NCBI GenBank assembly: GCA_948144175.1
Contig: CANXME010002486.1
Location: 2,170,001-2,234,000 of the forward strand
From: Closterium sp. NIES-65
Lineage: Eukaryota > Streptophyta > Zygnematophyceae > Desmidiales > Closteriaceae
Direction of reading: 5' to 3'
DNA: 64,000 bases
Every line of letters starts with the position of its first letter. The stretch's first letter is position 1. Positions 20,724 through 31,924 of this stretch are shown here, one piece after another. The position numbers and the translations under genes were made by a program. The notes under the pieces are model-generated. The model was not told the DNA's origin, did no database searches, and saw only the letters and a list, made by a program, of their open reading frames with translations.

Positions 20724-23085
20724 CTAGAACTCCTCCTGACTGTCCTCAAGGACGTCTGTGCTAGGAGCACACTCACCCCCGATGGACGGAGGACAGACAG
20801 ACCCAGACTCAGCGACAAGACTAGCAGCGTAGTCTAGACGACATTGAGCAGCAAATTCGACAAGCTCAGCAACTAAGGCAGATGCAGTAGTGGACTCAAA
20901 AGAAGGGTCAGTGACTGTAGCCAGGAGACGCGTGACTGTAGGACTGGTAGCACGAAGAGAGTCAGACTCCGGGTCAACAAGAGTAGGAAGAGAGGACTCT
21001 GGAGGAGACGACAACGGGACATGCAGAGGAGCAGTGGAAGGACGCTGTGCCATCTGGTGTGTGCCGGGGACCGCAAGAGGACGCGGACGCGGAGCACGAC
21101 CACTAGTGCGAGCAACACAAATAGGCGACGCAGGACGAGACGCAGGCTCACGATGCTCAGCAAGACCTCCAGTAGGACCAGTGTAGGGAGAAGGAGCAGG
21201 CAGGGGGGAGGTGGGCCGTAACTGTGACCACGACTGGACAGGCTGAGGACACGCTAAGGGAGGAGCAGGACCAGTAGAGGGCGGGAGACCAAGAACCTGC
21301 TCAAGGAGCGGAACGAAGTACGGCCTCGGCCGCGCAGCGCCTCCAGAACCAGCAGGGACAGCACCAGTACCCCAGTGACAGCACCAGCGCCAGCAGCACC
21401 TTCAGCTCCAACAGCGCCAACTCCAGAACCTTCAAAAGCACCGGCGCCAGCAGAACCACCAGTGCCAACACTCCCAGCAGCTCCAGCTCCAGCAGCTCCA
21501 GTAGGACCAACTCGAGCACGACCGTCAGCTCCAGTACCGCCAGCAGCTCCAGCGGTACCTCCAGCAGGACTCCTTGTCCCAGCAGCTCCAGACCCGCCAA
21601 GACGAGCACCTCCAGGACCAGCAGCAACAGTAGTACCTCCAGCTCCAGCAGCACGGCTCCAGCGCCGGGCAAACCACTCGCGCAGCTCCTGTGGAGAGAG
21701 TAGCTCCCGCCTCGACGAAGCACCGCCAGAGGCCACACGAGTAGACCCAGCACCCCCAGGCTCCGCACCTCCAGGCTCAGCACCCCCAGGCTCCGCACCC
21801 CCAGGCTCAGCACCCCTAGGCTCCGCACCCCCAGGCTCAGCAGCCCCAGGCTCAGCACCTCCAGGCTCAGCACCCTCATGCTCAGCACCTCGAGACTCAA
21901 CACCCCCAGGCTCCGCACCCCCAGACCCGGCACCCGCAGGCACAACACCCCTAGCAGCACCAGAGTCAACAGCTACCTTGACAAGCTCGGCTGCGTCTAC
22001 CAGGGACACACCTGACGGGGCAGGACCCTGAGGGGCGAGAGGGTCTACCGGGGGAGGACCTGGCACAAGGAAGAGCGGCGGCGGGGGGAGGGGCGCAGTG
22101 GGGTAGGGGAAGAGACGGTAGTAAGGCACCGACTTGTCAAAGGTGACGTCCTGGGAGGACAGAACACGGCGCGAGGTGGGGTGGTAGAACTGCCAACCAG
22201 GCACATCATGGGGGAAGCCAAGGAAGACGCAGGGAATAGCACGGGGGGACAGCTTGTCCGCAGACAAGTCGCGGACAAACGCCAGAGATCCCTAGACCCG
22301 AAACGCAGATGCATCGCCAACCTTCCCCGTCCACCTCAAGGTGGGGGAAGTCTCTGGTAAGGAGACCCGGGGCTGAAGGTTGAGCTGATGCGCCGCGTAC
22401 TGAACCGCAAATGACCATGGATCATGGACGTACGAGCGACGTCCATGACCATGCCAATGCGGCGCTCAGCAATCCCATTTTGCTTTTGAGAGGCCGGAAG
22501 CGTGAAGGTCTGGCGGATGCCCTGTGCACGACAGAAGGCTCCCAAACGGGTAGAGGAAAACTCCCTGCCTCTGTCAGAGTGCAAACGCAGAACAGGAAAG
22601 TCTGAGCCGAAACTCTCTCTAAGCTGGAGACGAGCTGCGCGGATCCACTCTATCAACACCTCAGTGACGTCACCCTTTTTGCACAAGGGAAACAAAGTGG
22701 TGTAACGCGAGTAGTCGTCAACCACCAACATGAAGTAATGCTCGTGACCCTGGCCACGGACGCGGGCGGGGCCCCACACGTCCATGTGAAGGGTCTGCAG
22801 GGGAGCCTCTGTCGGAGGAAACTCGGAGGAGTGAGGAGCGGCGCGCTGCCGCCCCTCGACGCAGGGGACGCAGGTAGGAGCCGGCCTCGGAGGTAGGGGA
22901 GGGAGGGACCGGGGGAGACCAGAGACAAGGACACGGGAGGCCATGCCTCGGAGACGAGGCAGGGAGGGGTGACCAAGGCGGTGGTGCCAAAGGAGAGTCT
23001 GGTGGGACAGGAGACGACACGAGCAGGGCGCAAACTCAGGACCAGACCTGGACGCTACCGCAAACACCTGACTCGACGCAGCTGC
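20724..23085 (-). pseudogene. pol: copia-1 integrase and long Gly/Ala/Pro linker
   Basis: Integrase: zinc region WHHRLGHPSL and CVPCVEGRQ, then catalytic Asp in HMDVWGP, Asp in HSDRG, and Glu in NGIAERR. A deletion of about 25 nt near 22425, relative to copia-2, breaks the frame. The following linker (about 22080-20724) has PGGAE repeats and the motif SPQELREWFARR, with a frameshift near 21375. It ends with TAG at 20724-20726 where siblings have CAG. Confidence 0.85.
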
Positions 23086-24943
23086 CTAACCAGACGCAGT
23101 AACAGGAGGAGACTCAGTGGTCAGTGTGTACAAGCTCGACCCTGGCAGACGGGTAAACGTGGCCAAGTGTCGGCCCGTCCGAGCACACGTACAGTGGGTC
23201 ACCCGCTGACTCGCAGGTGTGAACTGGTCAACCCCCTGATCCTGTAGATCAACTCCACGCACCAAGTTCGTAGAGAACAAGGGGAGGTAGAGACCTGACA
23301 GGGTGCCAGAGGGAGCTGCCAGACACGGTAGGACTGTGGAGAAGCTAGCAAGGACAGGACCCCCAGAGGGGTCCGCCAAGGAGACCGCAACCGGCCGACT
23401 AAGCGGCGTAAGCGTGGTGCGGTCTCGAAAGAAGGAGCGGGAAGCACGCGAGTCAAGGGTGAAGGTGTGCAAGTCCTGAGCCGACGTGCTACCTGAGAGA
23501 GCAGACTCACCAGCACCTGGGGCAGTTGACGCACTAGCACCTGGAGTAGCAGTCTCACCAGCACCTAGAGCAGCAGCCTTAATGCCCGGATCAGGCGGAA
23601 CACACAGGTAACAGTCACCCTCATCACTAGTAGACACAGCATTCATGACAGTAAGAATAGCTACCCCCGCCCTAGACAGCTCTCCCCAGCGGGGGATCTC
23701 AGTGGCGTCAGGGAACTGATGACGCCAAGCATCTGTCAGGCGGCCCAAGCAGCGCTGGGTGGAGTGCGTGCCCCAGCACTGCTCACCAGCGCGGTCGCCT
23801 GTACGGAGGACGTAGGTGTAGGGACCCATACCCCCACCCCGTTGACGCCCAGCGTACCACTCATGAAGCTGCTGAGGGGACAGGGTCTCACGACCGCGCT
23901 GCTGCTGCTGGCGCGGACCACCACCGGAGCCACTCCTCTGCGCAGAGCCGCGACCACCTCCAACGCCACCTCCGCCGCCTCCGCCACCGCCGCCGCCGCC
24001 ACCTCCGCTCCCTCCGCCACCACCGTCGTCCCCTCCGCCTCCACTGCTGCCACAGACTCCTCCACCCCCGCCACCACTCCCACCACTACCCCCACCCCCT
24101 CCACTTCCTCCACCACCACCTCCACCGCCCCCACTGCCCCCCCCAGCACCCTTGCCCCCCTTGCCCTTGCCGGTGCGGCGCTTCCCGCTAGGGGCAGACG
24201 CAGCGCCGACCGACTCGAAACCAATGAGGTCGGCCGCAGCAGCAGAAGCAACAGAGGGCAAGAGGGGGGAGGGAGAACACCCCTCAAAGACGGGGGTGCG
24301 ATGGTCACCACGAGAGGCTCCTACAGTGACTATGCTCTTCTCTGCTGCTAGGAGGTGCTCCTCGAGGAGGTCAACAGTGAGCGTGGTGGGGCAAACTGAG
24401 AGGAAGTGGTCCGTGACTAAGCGAAGGGAGTCAGGGAGCCGGGTGACTATGTAGTAGAGGGTGGTGTACATGGGGGGGGGGGTTCTTGGCACAGAACTCA
24501 GCAGAAAGTGCAGCGCGGTAGCGAGTGTCACTAGTGCGAAGGTGTGTAATGAGGTCAGCGACTGTGGGAAAGGTAGCAAGGTCATGGAACAGGTACGGTA
24601 GCATGAGGCGGCTAAGCGCAGCAGTGGCAGGGGAAGAGTAGCGTGCAACTACATCGTTGTACAAGGTCTTAGCACTCTTGTACTGGCTAAAGTGCGCACG
24701 CTCAGTGGTCAGTAAGTGGCGACGCACAGCAAGACGTGCAGCAGCATCGCGCGTGGCCCACTCTGAGCGAACAGTGCTGTCAGTAGTAGCAGGCGGGGCA
24801 GAAGAGACACCAGAGGTGAGATCCAACAGTGGGAGTCCGTCTGCCCTATCGCACTGTAAGAACAGCTGGAGGTAATCTACCCAGACCTCAAAGTCAACAG
24901 CACGACCCTCAGTATCAAAGGTAAGGACACTAGGGGTAGCCAT
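23086..24943 (-). pseudogene. gag: copia-1 gag and protease
   Basis: Gag starts at 24943 (MATPSVLTFD). A capsid-like helical region runs to the C11 tract (24472-24482 on the plus strand), where the frame breaks. The other frame continues through a Gly-rich tract, the module LSPQQLHEWYAGR, and an unusual Cys/His cluster. Protease follows, but its active site reads LDSRAS instead of LDSGAS. A TAG at 23086-23088 ends the ORF. Gag would package element RNA. Confidence 0.85.
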
Positions 24944-25896
24944 GACTGCAGTGGTCTAACAGGGGGTGAGGTCTCCAATCCAAGGAAGAAGGGCCGGGGC
25001 GCGCCAGAATGAACAGTGGCGGCTCGGCGGCTCGGCTGGTGGGCGGCTCGGCGGCTCGGTTGCTGGGCGACACGGCGGCTCGGCTGCAGGGCGGCTCGGC
25101 GGCTCGGCTGCAGGGTGACTCGGCGGCTCAGCTACTCGACTGCTGGGCGGCTCGGTGGCTCGGCTGTTGGGCGGCTTGGCGGCTCGGGTGCTGGGCGGCT
25201 TGGCGGCTCGGTTGTCGGGCGCCTTGGCTGCTGGGCTGCTGGCGGCGTTGAAGGGGCCTGTAGAGACGGCGACGGGGCCGTGAAGAGCGGCTACGGGGCC
25301 GCGAAGGGTAGCGACGGGGCCGCTTAGGGTGGCGACAGGGCCGCTAGGGCGGCGACGAGGCCGGTAGAGTCGGCCACGGGGCTGCTTAGGGCGGCGACGG
25401 GGCCGCCAGGGTCGGCGACGGGGCCGGCAGGGCGGCGACGGGGCCGGTAGGGTCGGCGACGGGGCCGCTTAGGGCAGCGACGGGGCCTGTAGGGCGGCGA
25501 CGGGGCCAGTAGGGTCGGCGACGAGGCCTCTCAGGGCGGCGACGGGGCCGCAAGGGTCGGCGACGGGGCCGGTAGGGAGGCGACGGGGCCGCTAAGGGCG
25601 ACGAGGTGGCCGCGAAGGGCAGCGACGGGGGCCTCCACGGGCGGCGACGGGCCCGCTAAGGGGTCGCGACGGGCCTAGAGGCGCGACGACGGGGCCGTGA
25701 GAGGGGCTGCGAGGGGCCGCGAAAGGGGCCACTAGGGGCCTGAGGAGGGCGCGACGGGCCGCTAAGGGCTAGGGACGCGACGGGAGGGAGGGCACACGGG
25801 GCGCGACTCGTGCAGGAGAGAAGCGCGCTCTGGGAGAAAATTTTTTAGTGGTGGGCCCTTAGGAAGCGTTCCCACTAGGGAACCTGCTCTATTCCA
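24944..25896 (-). other. copia-1 leader: primer site, hairpin and GC-rich repeats
   Basis: The primer-binding site (minus strand TGGAATAGAGCAGG) is at 25883-25896. Next to it is the perfect hairpin GTTCCC-TAGT-GGGAAC (25868-25883). About 750 bp of imperfect GC-rich repeats follow (GGCGGCTCGG and GCGACGGGGCCG on the plus strand) before the gag start. ORFs here are by-products of the repeats. Confidence 0.8.
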
Positions 25897-26025
25897 TGTG
25901 AGAGTTGAGGAAGGAATGATTGCATTGAGCAACATGAGGAGTACAAGTAGGAAACCCTAAAGTGTTGTACCCCATATGAGCTACCCCACTATAGCCTACA
26001 CAGACTATAGCATATAAGTTTGACA
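25897..26025 (-). repeat. copia-1 5' LTR
   Basis: 129 bp, pairs with 18710-18838. Flanked on the right by the target duplication CACAT (26026-26030). Confidence 0.95.
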
Positions 26026-26905
26026 CACATGACCCGGAACAGAATTGGAATCGAAGCATAGCCAACTGTACTACGAGAGTTCTGACCACTCAGCTCAAGG
26101 TGGCCGAACTAAGGAAGCAGTTCGATTACTTATTCGAGAAAATTTTTATCCAACCGAGTTTGTCACCATTTGACGCACCAATATTGTTCACACAATGATG
26201 CGATTCGGGCTAACCAACACACTTGCGACACTTCAAATGACGATGGACGAGACGTTTATGCCGTTGTTAGATAAATGCGTCATCGTTTAACTCAACGACA
26301 TCCTGGTTTATACTTGCAACAAACAGCAGCACTGAGACGACTTAAAAACCGTGTTCAAAATTTTAGACAAACATCGGCTGCTGACAAAAGGTTCCAATTG
26401 TGAGTTTTTTCAAGACTGCATAGAATATTGGGGCACGTCATTTCGAAGGCTGGAGTTGTTATTGACCGAAAAACGTTTGACACTATCATTGCATGGCACC
26501 CCTCGACAAACATCACGGAGCTCCAAAGTTGTTATTTTTTTCTGATTTTCTCTTGTGCGTTTGTTAATTATGTGTGTTAGTTCATCCTCGGCATGGCACT
26601 GTGACGCCTTCACAGACGGACTTCACGTAGGGTGGAAAAAGTAGGTGATGTGCCTTCTCTTCCTTGAGAAAAGTTTCGTGTTCACTGCCTATGCTACGCA
26701 TCACCGACCCACACCACACATTCAAAGTGGTCACTGACGCCAGAGATATCGTCATTGGAGCTGTACTACTATAGGACTTCGGCGATGGCCCGCAACTAAT
26801 CGCATACAAGCCATAAAAACTTTATCTGCTTGAGAAGAATGCCCGATACACGATTGTGAAATGTTCGCGATCGTGTATGAATTCAAAGTACGGAGCGTTG
26901 CACCC
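26026..26905 (+). pseudogene. gypsy-D relic, second half: RT and RNase H
   Basis: Continues the relic after copia-1. Degraded pieces match gypsy RT (KQFDYLFEK; LDKCVIV; HVISKAGV; NITELQS) and RNase H (VVTDARDIVIGAVLL, YTIVKCSRS-like region). Part of the RT fingers is deleted near 26190, and stops occur throughout. Homology ends near 26902. Confidence 0.8.
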
Positions 26906-27510
26906 ACATGAGATCAGCGCACCCGCTTCGCAGGTGCTCACAGTTGGTTGGCGTGTCGTACCCCGTCACGTGCACAGTGCACATGCCAAGTCCTCCATGC
27001 ATTGTCGACTGTGCCTAGTCAGCCACGTCGACCTCGGGATACCATCTTTGAGGTCGGCTTCACCAGAACCACTTAGGCGACTGTCGCGCACCTCCGCAGA
27101 ACCCCGTCGCTCGGGTAACTTGGTCAACCGGGCAACCACCAACTCGGCGTCGACTTGTGTGGCCGGTGTTGACCAGCTGTTGTACGTCGTGCTCGGCCAC
27201 CATCCAGGTCGACGACCACCCCTTGGCTGACTTCACGAAGTGGGCTACTCCTCAGGTTGGCGCCATGAAGTCGGCGCCCTGCCAAGTCGACCATTTTTAG
27301 TCGATTGGGCCTGCTAGACGCCGGCTACATCCAGATCGGCTTCCCCAGGTCGGCATCTCCCCTAGGCTTGCTTCGCCAAGTTGGTCACCCACCAAGGTCG
27401 GCGCCTTCCCAAGTTGGCGCCCCCTCCTAGGTCGACGCCTTCTCGCCGACTACAGGGTTGAAGTCGGCCGCCGGCTCTCCATCGTCGGCGGCATTCCACA
27501 TTCTTTCACA
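26906..27510. other. Unassigned GC-rich block before copia-2
   Basis: No supported ORF. It is rich in short GTCGGC/GTCGAC motifs and abuts the primer site of copia-2. Only about the last 20 bp (GCATTCCA, then TTCTTTCACA) resemble a copia LTR end, so the 5' LTR of copia-2 was lost or replaced here. The rest matches nothing else in the window convincingly. Confidence 0.5.
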
Positions 27511-27539
27511 TGGTATAGAGCAGGTTCCCTAGTGGGGAC

Positions 27540-28340
27540 GTTTCCTAGGGCCCACCGAAAATCTTTTTTTTTTTTCTTGCCCGGAGCGCGCTTCGCCCCT
27601 GCCCGAGTCGCGCCCCATGTGCCTGCCCTCCCGTTGCGTCCCCTGCCCTTAGCGGCCCGTCGCGCCCTCTTATGGCCCCTCGCGGCCCCTTAGCCGCTCC
27701 CTCGCGGCCCCTCTCACGGCCCCTCGCGGCCCCTTCGCGGCTCCCTCGCGGCCCCTCGCGGCCCCTCCCACGGCCCCTCGCGGCCTCGTCGCGGCTCCCT
27801 TGCGGCCCCTCGCGGCCCCTCGCGACCCCTCTCACGGCCCCTCGCGGCCCCTTCGCGGCCCCTCGCGGCCCCTCGCGGCCCCTCTCACGGCCCCTCGCGG
27901 CCCCGCGGCCCCTTCTCAGCCGCTGCCGCCCCTCTCACGGCTCCATCGCGGCCCTTCGCGGCCCCTCGCGGCCCCTTGTGGCCCCTCTCGTGGCTGCTCA
28001 CGGCCCCTTCGCAGCCCCTCTCGCGGCCCCTCGCGGCCCCGCGGCCCCTTCTCAGCCGCCGCCGCCCCTGCCCCGGCCGCAGCAGCCGCTGCCGCCGCCC
28101 CTGCCCCGGCCGCAGCAGCCGCCGCCACCACTGACAGCAGCAGCCGCCGCCGCCGACAGCAGCAGCCGCCGCCACGGCCGACACCAGCAGCTGCCGCCGC
28201 CGCTACCGGGTCAGCCGCCGCCGCCCCTGCCCGCCGCGGCACCCTGGCCCCTGGAGCAGCCGCCCCTACAGCAGCCGCCCCTGGCCTCTCGAGCAGCAGT
28301 CCCTGCACCAGCCGCGGAGCCCTCGCCCTGCGGTGGTAGC
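27540..28340 (+). other. copia-2 GC-rich leader repeats
   Basis: Dozens of imperfect copies of GCGGCCCCTC with spacers such as TCACGGCC (27640-28060), then CCG-rich sequence. Open in several frames as a side effect of composition. No capsid-like gag sequence, such as the conserved ATPSVL start of copia-1, can be found. Confidence 0.75.
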
Positions 28341-28464
28341 GGCCTCACCATTGCCGCTGTCGTACTCCTGCCCTTCTTGCCACTGGTGAGCTCTGCTGTT
28401 ACTGCTGCTACTGCTGCTCTTGCTACTACTGCTCTTTCTACTGCTACTGCTGCTCCTGGCGTGG

Positions 28465-28996
28465 CCAGATGCAGCTCCAGCGCCGTCCGCGTGAGTCCTT
28501 CGCCCCCCATCAGCTTCGTGAGTGGTACGCTAGTTGGGGTTGTAGGGGTGGCCGCACTGCTACTGCTGCTATTGCTGCCACTGCAGCTACCACTGCTCCT
28601 GCTGCCCCAGGCGGTGGCCAGATGCAACTCCAGCGACGTCCGCGTGAGTCCCCCACGCCCCAGCAGCTTCGTGAGTGGTACGCTACTTGGGGTTGTCGGG
28701 GTGGCCGTAGTGAGAGTCGTTCTGGCGTGAGTAGTTTCGGAGCTGCTTGTAGTGTCCAGGTGCAACTACAGCGTAGTCCGCGCGCGGTCCTGTTGCCCCA
28801 GCAGCTTTGTGAGTGGTACTCTCAGCGTGGAGGGTCACGGAGTACTGCTCGCTGTCCGTACGTCATTCGCACTGGTGCTCGGACTGGTCAGCCTTGCGAG
28901 ACGTTTGGTCACACAGAGTCCCGCTGCTTTGCCTGTCTGAACGACGCCTGGCGTGCGGAGTTTGGCGACGCCGCTGAGCTCCCTGACTGGGTGTAG
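28465..28996 (+). pseudogene. gag: copia-2 nucleocapsid region with triplicated module
   Basis: Units starting at about 28465, 28619 and 28756 each encode LQR-PR followed by PQQLREWY-like sequence (HQLREWY, QQLREWY, QQLCEWY). They are followed by a Cys/His cluster, C-x13-C-x4-H-x4-C (from CPYVIRTGARTGQPC to the last Cys of ESRCF). The ORF stops at TAG 28994-28996, immediately before the conserved stretch that leads into protease in the sibling copies. Confidence 0.75.
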
Positions 28997-30437
28997 CTGC
29001 TCAGGCGGAGGGTAGATATCTATGCTCTTGACTATGATGCTATCCTCACTTCCATGTATGCATTGCCTACTACTGATGTGGGTGACTGTTACCTGTGTGT
29101 TCCGCCTGACCCGGGCATTGAGGCTGCTGCTCTAGGTGCTGGTGAGGCTACTGCTCTAGGTGCTAGTGCGTCTACTCCTCTAGGTGCTGGTGAGTCTTCT
29201 CTCTCAGGTACCACGTCGGCTCAGGTTTTACACACCTTCACCCTTGACTCGGGTGCTTCCCGCTCCTTCTTTCGAGACTGCACCACACTCACGCCGCTCA
29301 GTCGGCCGGTTGCACTCTCCCTGGTAGACCCCTCTAGGGGTCTTGTCCTTGCCCACTTCTCCACTGTCTTACCGTGTCCGGCGGCCCCTTCTGGCTCCCT
29401 GTCAGTTCTTTACCTCCCCTCGTTCTCTACAAACTTGGTGAGTGGTGCTGACCTACAGGATGGAGGGGTTGACCAGTTCACTCCTGCGCGTCAGCGAGTG
29501 ACCCACTGTACGTGTGCTCGGACGGGCCGACACTTGGCCATGTTTACCCGTCAGCCGGGGTCGAGCCTGTACACACTGACTACTGAGTCTCCTCATGTAG
29601 CTGCGTTGAGTCAGGTGTTTGCTGCAGCATCCCGGTCAAGTCCTGAGTCTGCCCCCTGCTCGTGTCGTCTCCTGTCTCACCAGACTCTCCTCTGGCACCA
29701 CCGCCTTGGTCACCCCTCCCTACCTCGTCTCCGAGGCATGGCCTCTCGATTCCTTGTCTCGGGTCTCCCCCGGTCCCTCCCTTCTCTTCCTCCGGGGCCT
29801 GCCCCCACCTGCGTTCCCTGCGTCAAGGGGCGGCAGCGCGCCGCTCCTCACTCCTCCAAGTTTCCTCCTACAGAGGCTCCACTACAGACGCTTCACATGG
29901 ACGTGTGGGGCCCAGCCCGCATCCGTGGACAGGGTCACGAGCGCTGCTTCCTGCTTGTGGTTGACGACTACTCACGTTACACCACAGTCTTCTCCTTGCG
30001 CGGCAAGGGTGAGGTCACTGAGGTGTTGATTGACTGGATCCGCGCAGCTCGTCTCCAGCTCAGAGAGAGTTTCGGCTCAGACTTTCCTGTCCTGCGTCTG
30101 CACTGCGACAGAGGAGGTGAGTTTTCCTCTGACCTTCTGCGAGCCTTCTGTCGTGCACAGGGCATCCGCCAGACGTTCGCGCTTTCGGCCTCTCCACAGC
30201 AAAATGGGATTGCTGAGCGGCGCATTGGCATGGTCATGGACGTTGCTCGTACGTCCATGATCCATGCGGCTGCTCCCCATTTTTTGTGGCCGTTTGCGGT
30301 TCAGTACGCAGCGCATCAGCTCAACCTTCAGCCCCGGGTCTCCTTGCCGGAGACCTCCCCTACTCTGCAGTGGACTGGGAAGGTTGGCGATGCGTCTACG
30401 TTTCGTATCTGGGTGATCTCGGGCTTTTGTCCGCGAC
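28997..30437 (+). pseudogene. pol: copia-2 protease and integrase
   Basis: Open for 481 residues (29054-30499). Protease keeps the active site LDSGAS, unlike copia-1 and copia-3. Integrase has WHHRLGHPSL, CVPCVKGRQ, HMDVWGP, LHCDRGGEF and NGIAERR, so the D-D-E triad is complete. A 1-nt insertion near 30413 shifts the frame before the C-terminal part. Confidence 0.88.
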
Positions 30438-31924
30438 TTGTCTGCGGACAAGCTGTCCCCTCGTGCTGTTCCCTGCGTCTTCCTTGGCTTCCCCCCTGAC
30501 GCGCCTGGTTGGCAGTTTTACCACCCCACCTCGCGCCGTGTTCTGTCTTCCCAGGACGTCACGTTTGACGAGCCGGTCCCCTTCTACCGTCTCTTCCCCT
30601 ACCGCACTGCCCCGCTCCCCCCTCCGCCGCTCTTCCTCACGCCAGGTGCTGCCTCGGTAGACCCCTTGCCACCCTAGGTTCCTGCTCCTTGAGGTGTTTC
30701 CCAGGTAGACCCAGTCGAGCCTGTCGAGGTAGCTGTCAACTCTGGTCATGCGCGAGGTACTGAGCGTGCTGAGCCTGGTGGTGCTGTGTCTGGAGGTAGT
30801 GAGCCTGGGGGTGTTGAGCCTGGGGGCGCGGAGACAGGGGGTGCGGAGACTGCGGGTGCTGAGCCTGGGGGTGCGGAGACTGCAGGTGCTGAGCCTGGGG
30901 GTGCTGTCCCTGGTGGTGCTGGGTCTGGAGGTCTTGAGTCTGGGGGTGCTGCGCCTGGGGGCGCTCTCTCTTCCCAGCAACTGCGTGAGTCGTACTCTCG
31001 GTACTGTCGCAGCCTCCGTGGTGTTGCTGGAGCTGGAGATGAGAGCGCTGAGCCTACAGGAGTTGGTGTTGCTGCTGACCCTGGGGTCGGCGCTGGAGGT
31101 TCTGGAGCCTCTGGTCCTGGAGGTGCTCGTACTGGCGGTACAGGAGCTGCTGGGACTGGGGGTGCTGCTGGAGTTGTAAGCGCTGGTCCTGCTAGAGGTA
31201 CTGCTGGTGCTGCTGGAGGTGCTAGAGCTGCTAGTGCTGCTGGGGGTACTGGATTTGCTGGGCCTGGAGGTGCTCCTGGAGCTGGAGCTGCTGGCGGTGC
31301 TGGAGCTGGCGGTCCTGCTAGAGTAGGTGCTGCTGGAGCCGGAGCTGCTGAGGGTGTTGGAGCTGGAGGTGCTCGTGGCGCTGGTGCTGCGGCTGGGCGT
31401 TCTAGTGCTGTCCCTGCTACTTATGGAGGCGCTGCGCGGCCGCGGGCGTACTTCGTTCCGCTCCTTGAGCAGGTTCTTCGTCTCCCGCCTTCTACTGGTC
31501 GTGCTCCTCCCTTAGAGTGTCCACAGCCTGACCAGTCGCAGTCACAGTTACAGCCCGCCTCCCCACTTCTTGCTCCTTCTCCCTACACTGGTCCTACTGG
31601 AGGTCTTGCTGAGCGTCGTGAGCCTGCGTCTCGTCCTGCGTCGCCTGTTCGTGCTGCTTGCACTAGTCGTCGTGATCCGCGTCCGCGTCCTCCTGCAGTC
31701 CCAGGCATACACCAGATGGCGCTGCGTCCTTCCACTTCTCCACTGTGTGTCCCTTTGCCGTCTCCTCCTGCGTCCTCTCTTCCTGCTGAGTCTGAGGCTG
31801 TCTGTCCTCCTGTCTTGTTGCTGAGTCTGAGGCTGTCTGTCCTCCGTCCTTTGGGGGTGAGTGTGCTCTTAGCACGGACGTTCATGAGGACAGGCAAGAG
31901 GAGTTTCAGTGTTTTGCTGCTGCT
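30438..31924 (+). pseudogene. pol: copia-2 integrase C-terminus and pentapeptide linker
   Basis: The integrase C-terminal segment (PCVFLGFPPDAPGWQFYHP) is followed by stops at 30675-30677 (CAG>TAG) and 30690-30692. A Gly/Ala-rich linker with PGGAE-type repeats and the module LSSQQLRESY then runs 30786 to about 31790. A deletion there removes about 100 bp present in sibling copies and leaves a direct repeat of GAGTCTGAGGCTGTCTGTCC at its edge. Confidence 0.8.

Larger units (their letters stand above)
18710..26025 (-). mobile_element. copia-1, full-length Ty1/copia element nested in gypsy-D
   Basis: A 7.3-kb element with two 129-bp LTRs (18710-18838 and 25897-26025, about 93% alike by eye) and a perfect 5-bp target duplication, CACAT, at 18705-18709 and 26026-26030. 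On the minus strand the order is LTR, primer site, GC-rich leader, gag, protease, integrase, linker, RT, RNase H, purine tract, LTR: the copia order. Stops and frameshifts make it defective. The LTRs are unusually short for a copia element. Confidence 0.95.

Noticed and set aside
21301..22031. Long Leu/Gly/Val or Ala/Pro ORFs in other frames of the copia linkers (also near 30748, 35453, 38501 and 49128)
   Set aside because: They mirror the 15-bp linker repeat, which is open in several frames. The PGGAE frame is the one continuous with integrase and RT.
23719..24351. 210-codon Thr/Ala-rich ORF on the plus strand
   Set aside because: Antisense of the Gly-rich tract in copia-1 gag; composition only. 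The counterpart at 51586-52191 is the same.
25009..25327. Arg/Leu/Gly repeat ORFs in the copia-1 leader
   Set aside because: Untranslated GC-rich leader between primer site and gag; no start context or conservation.
27545..28339. Arg/Pro/Ala-rich ORFs in the copia-2 leader
   Set aside because: Open only because of GC-rich repeats; no gag capsid features.
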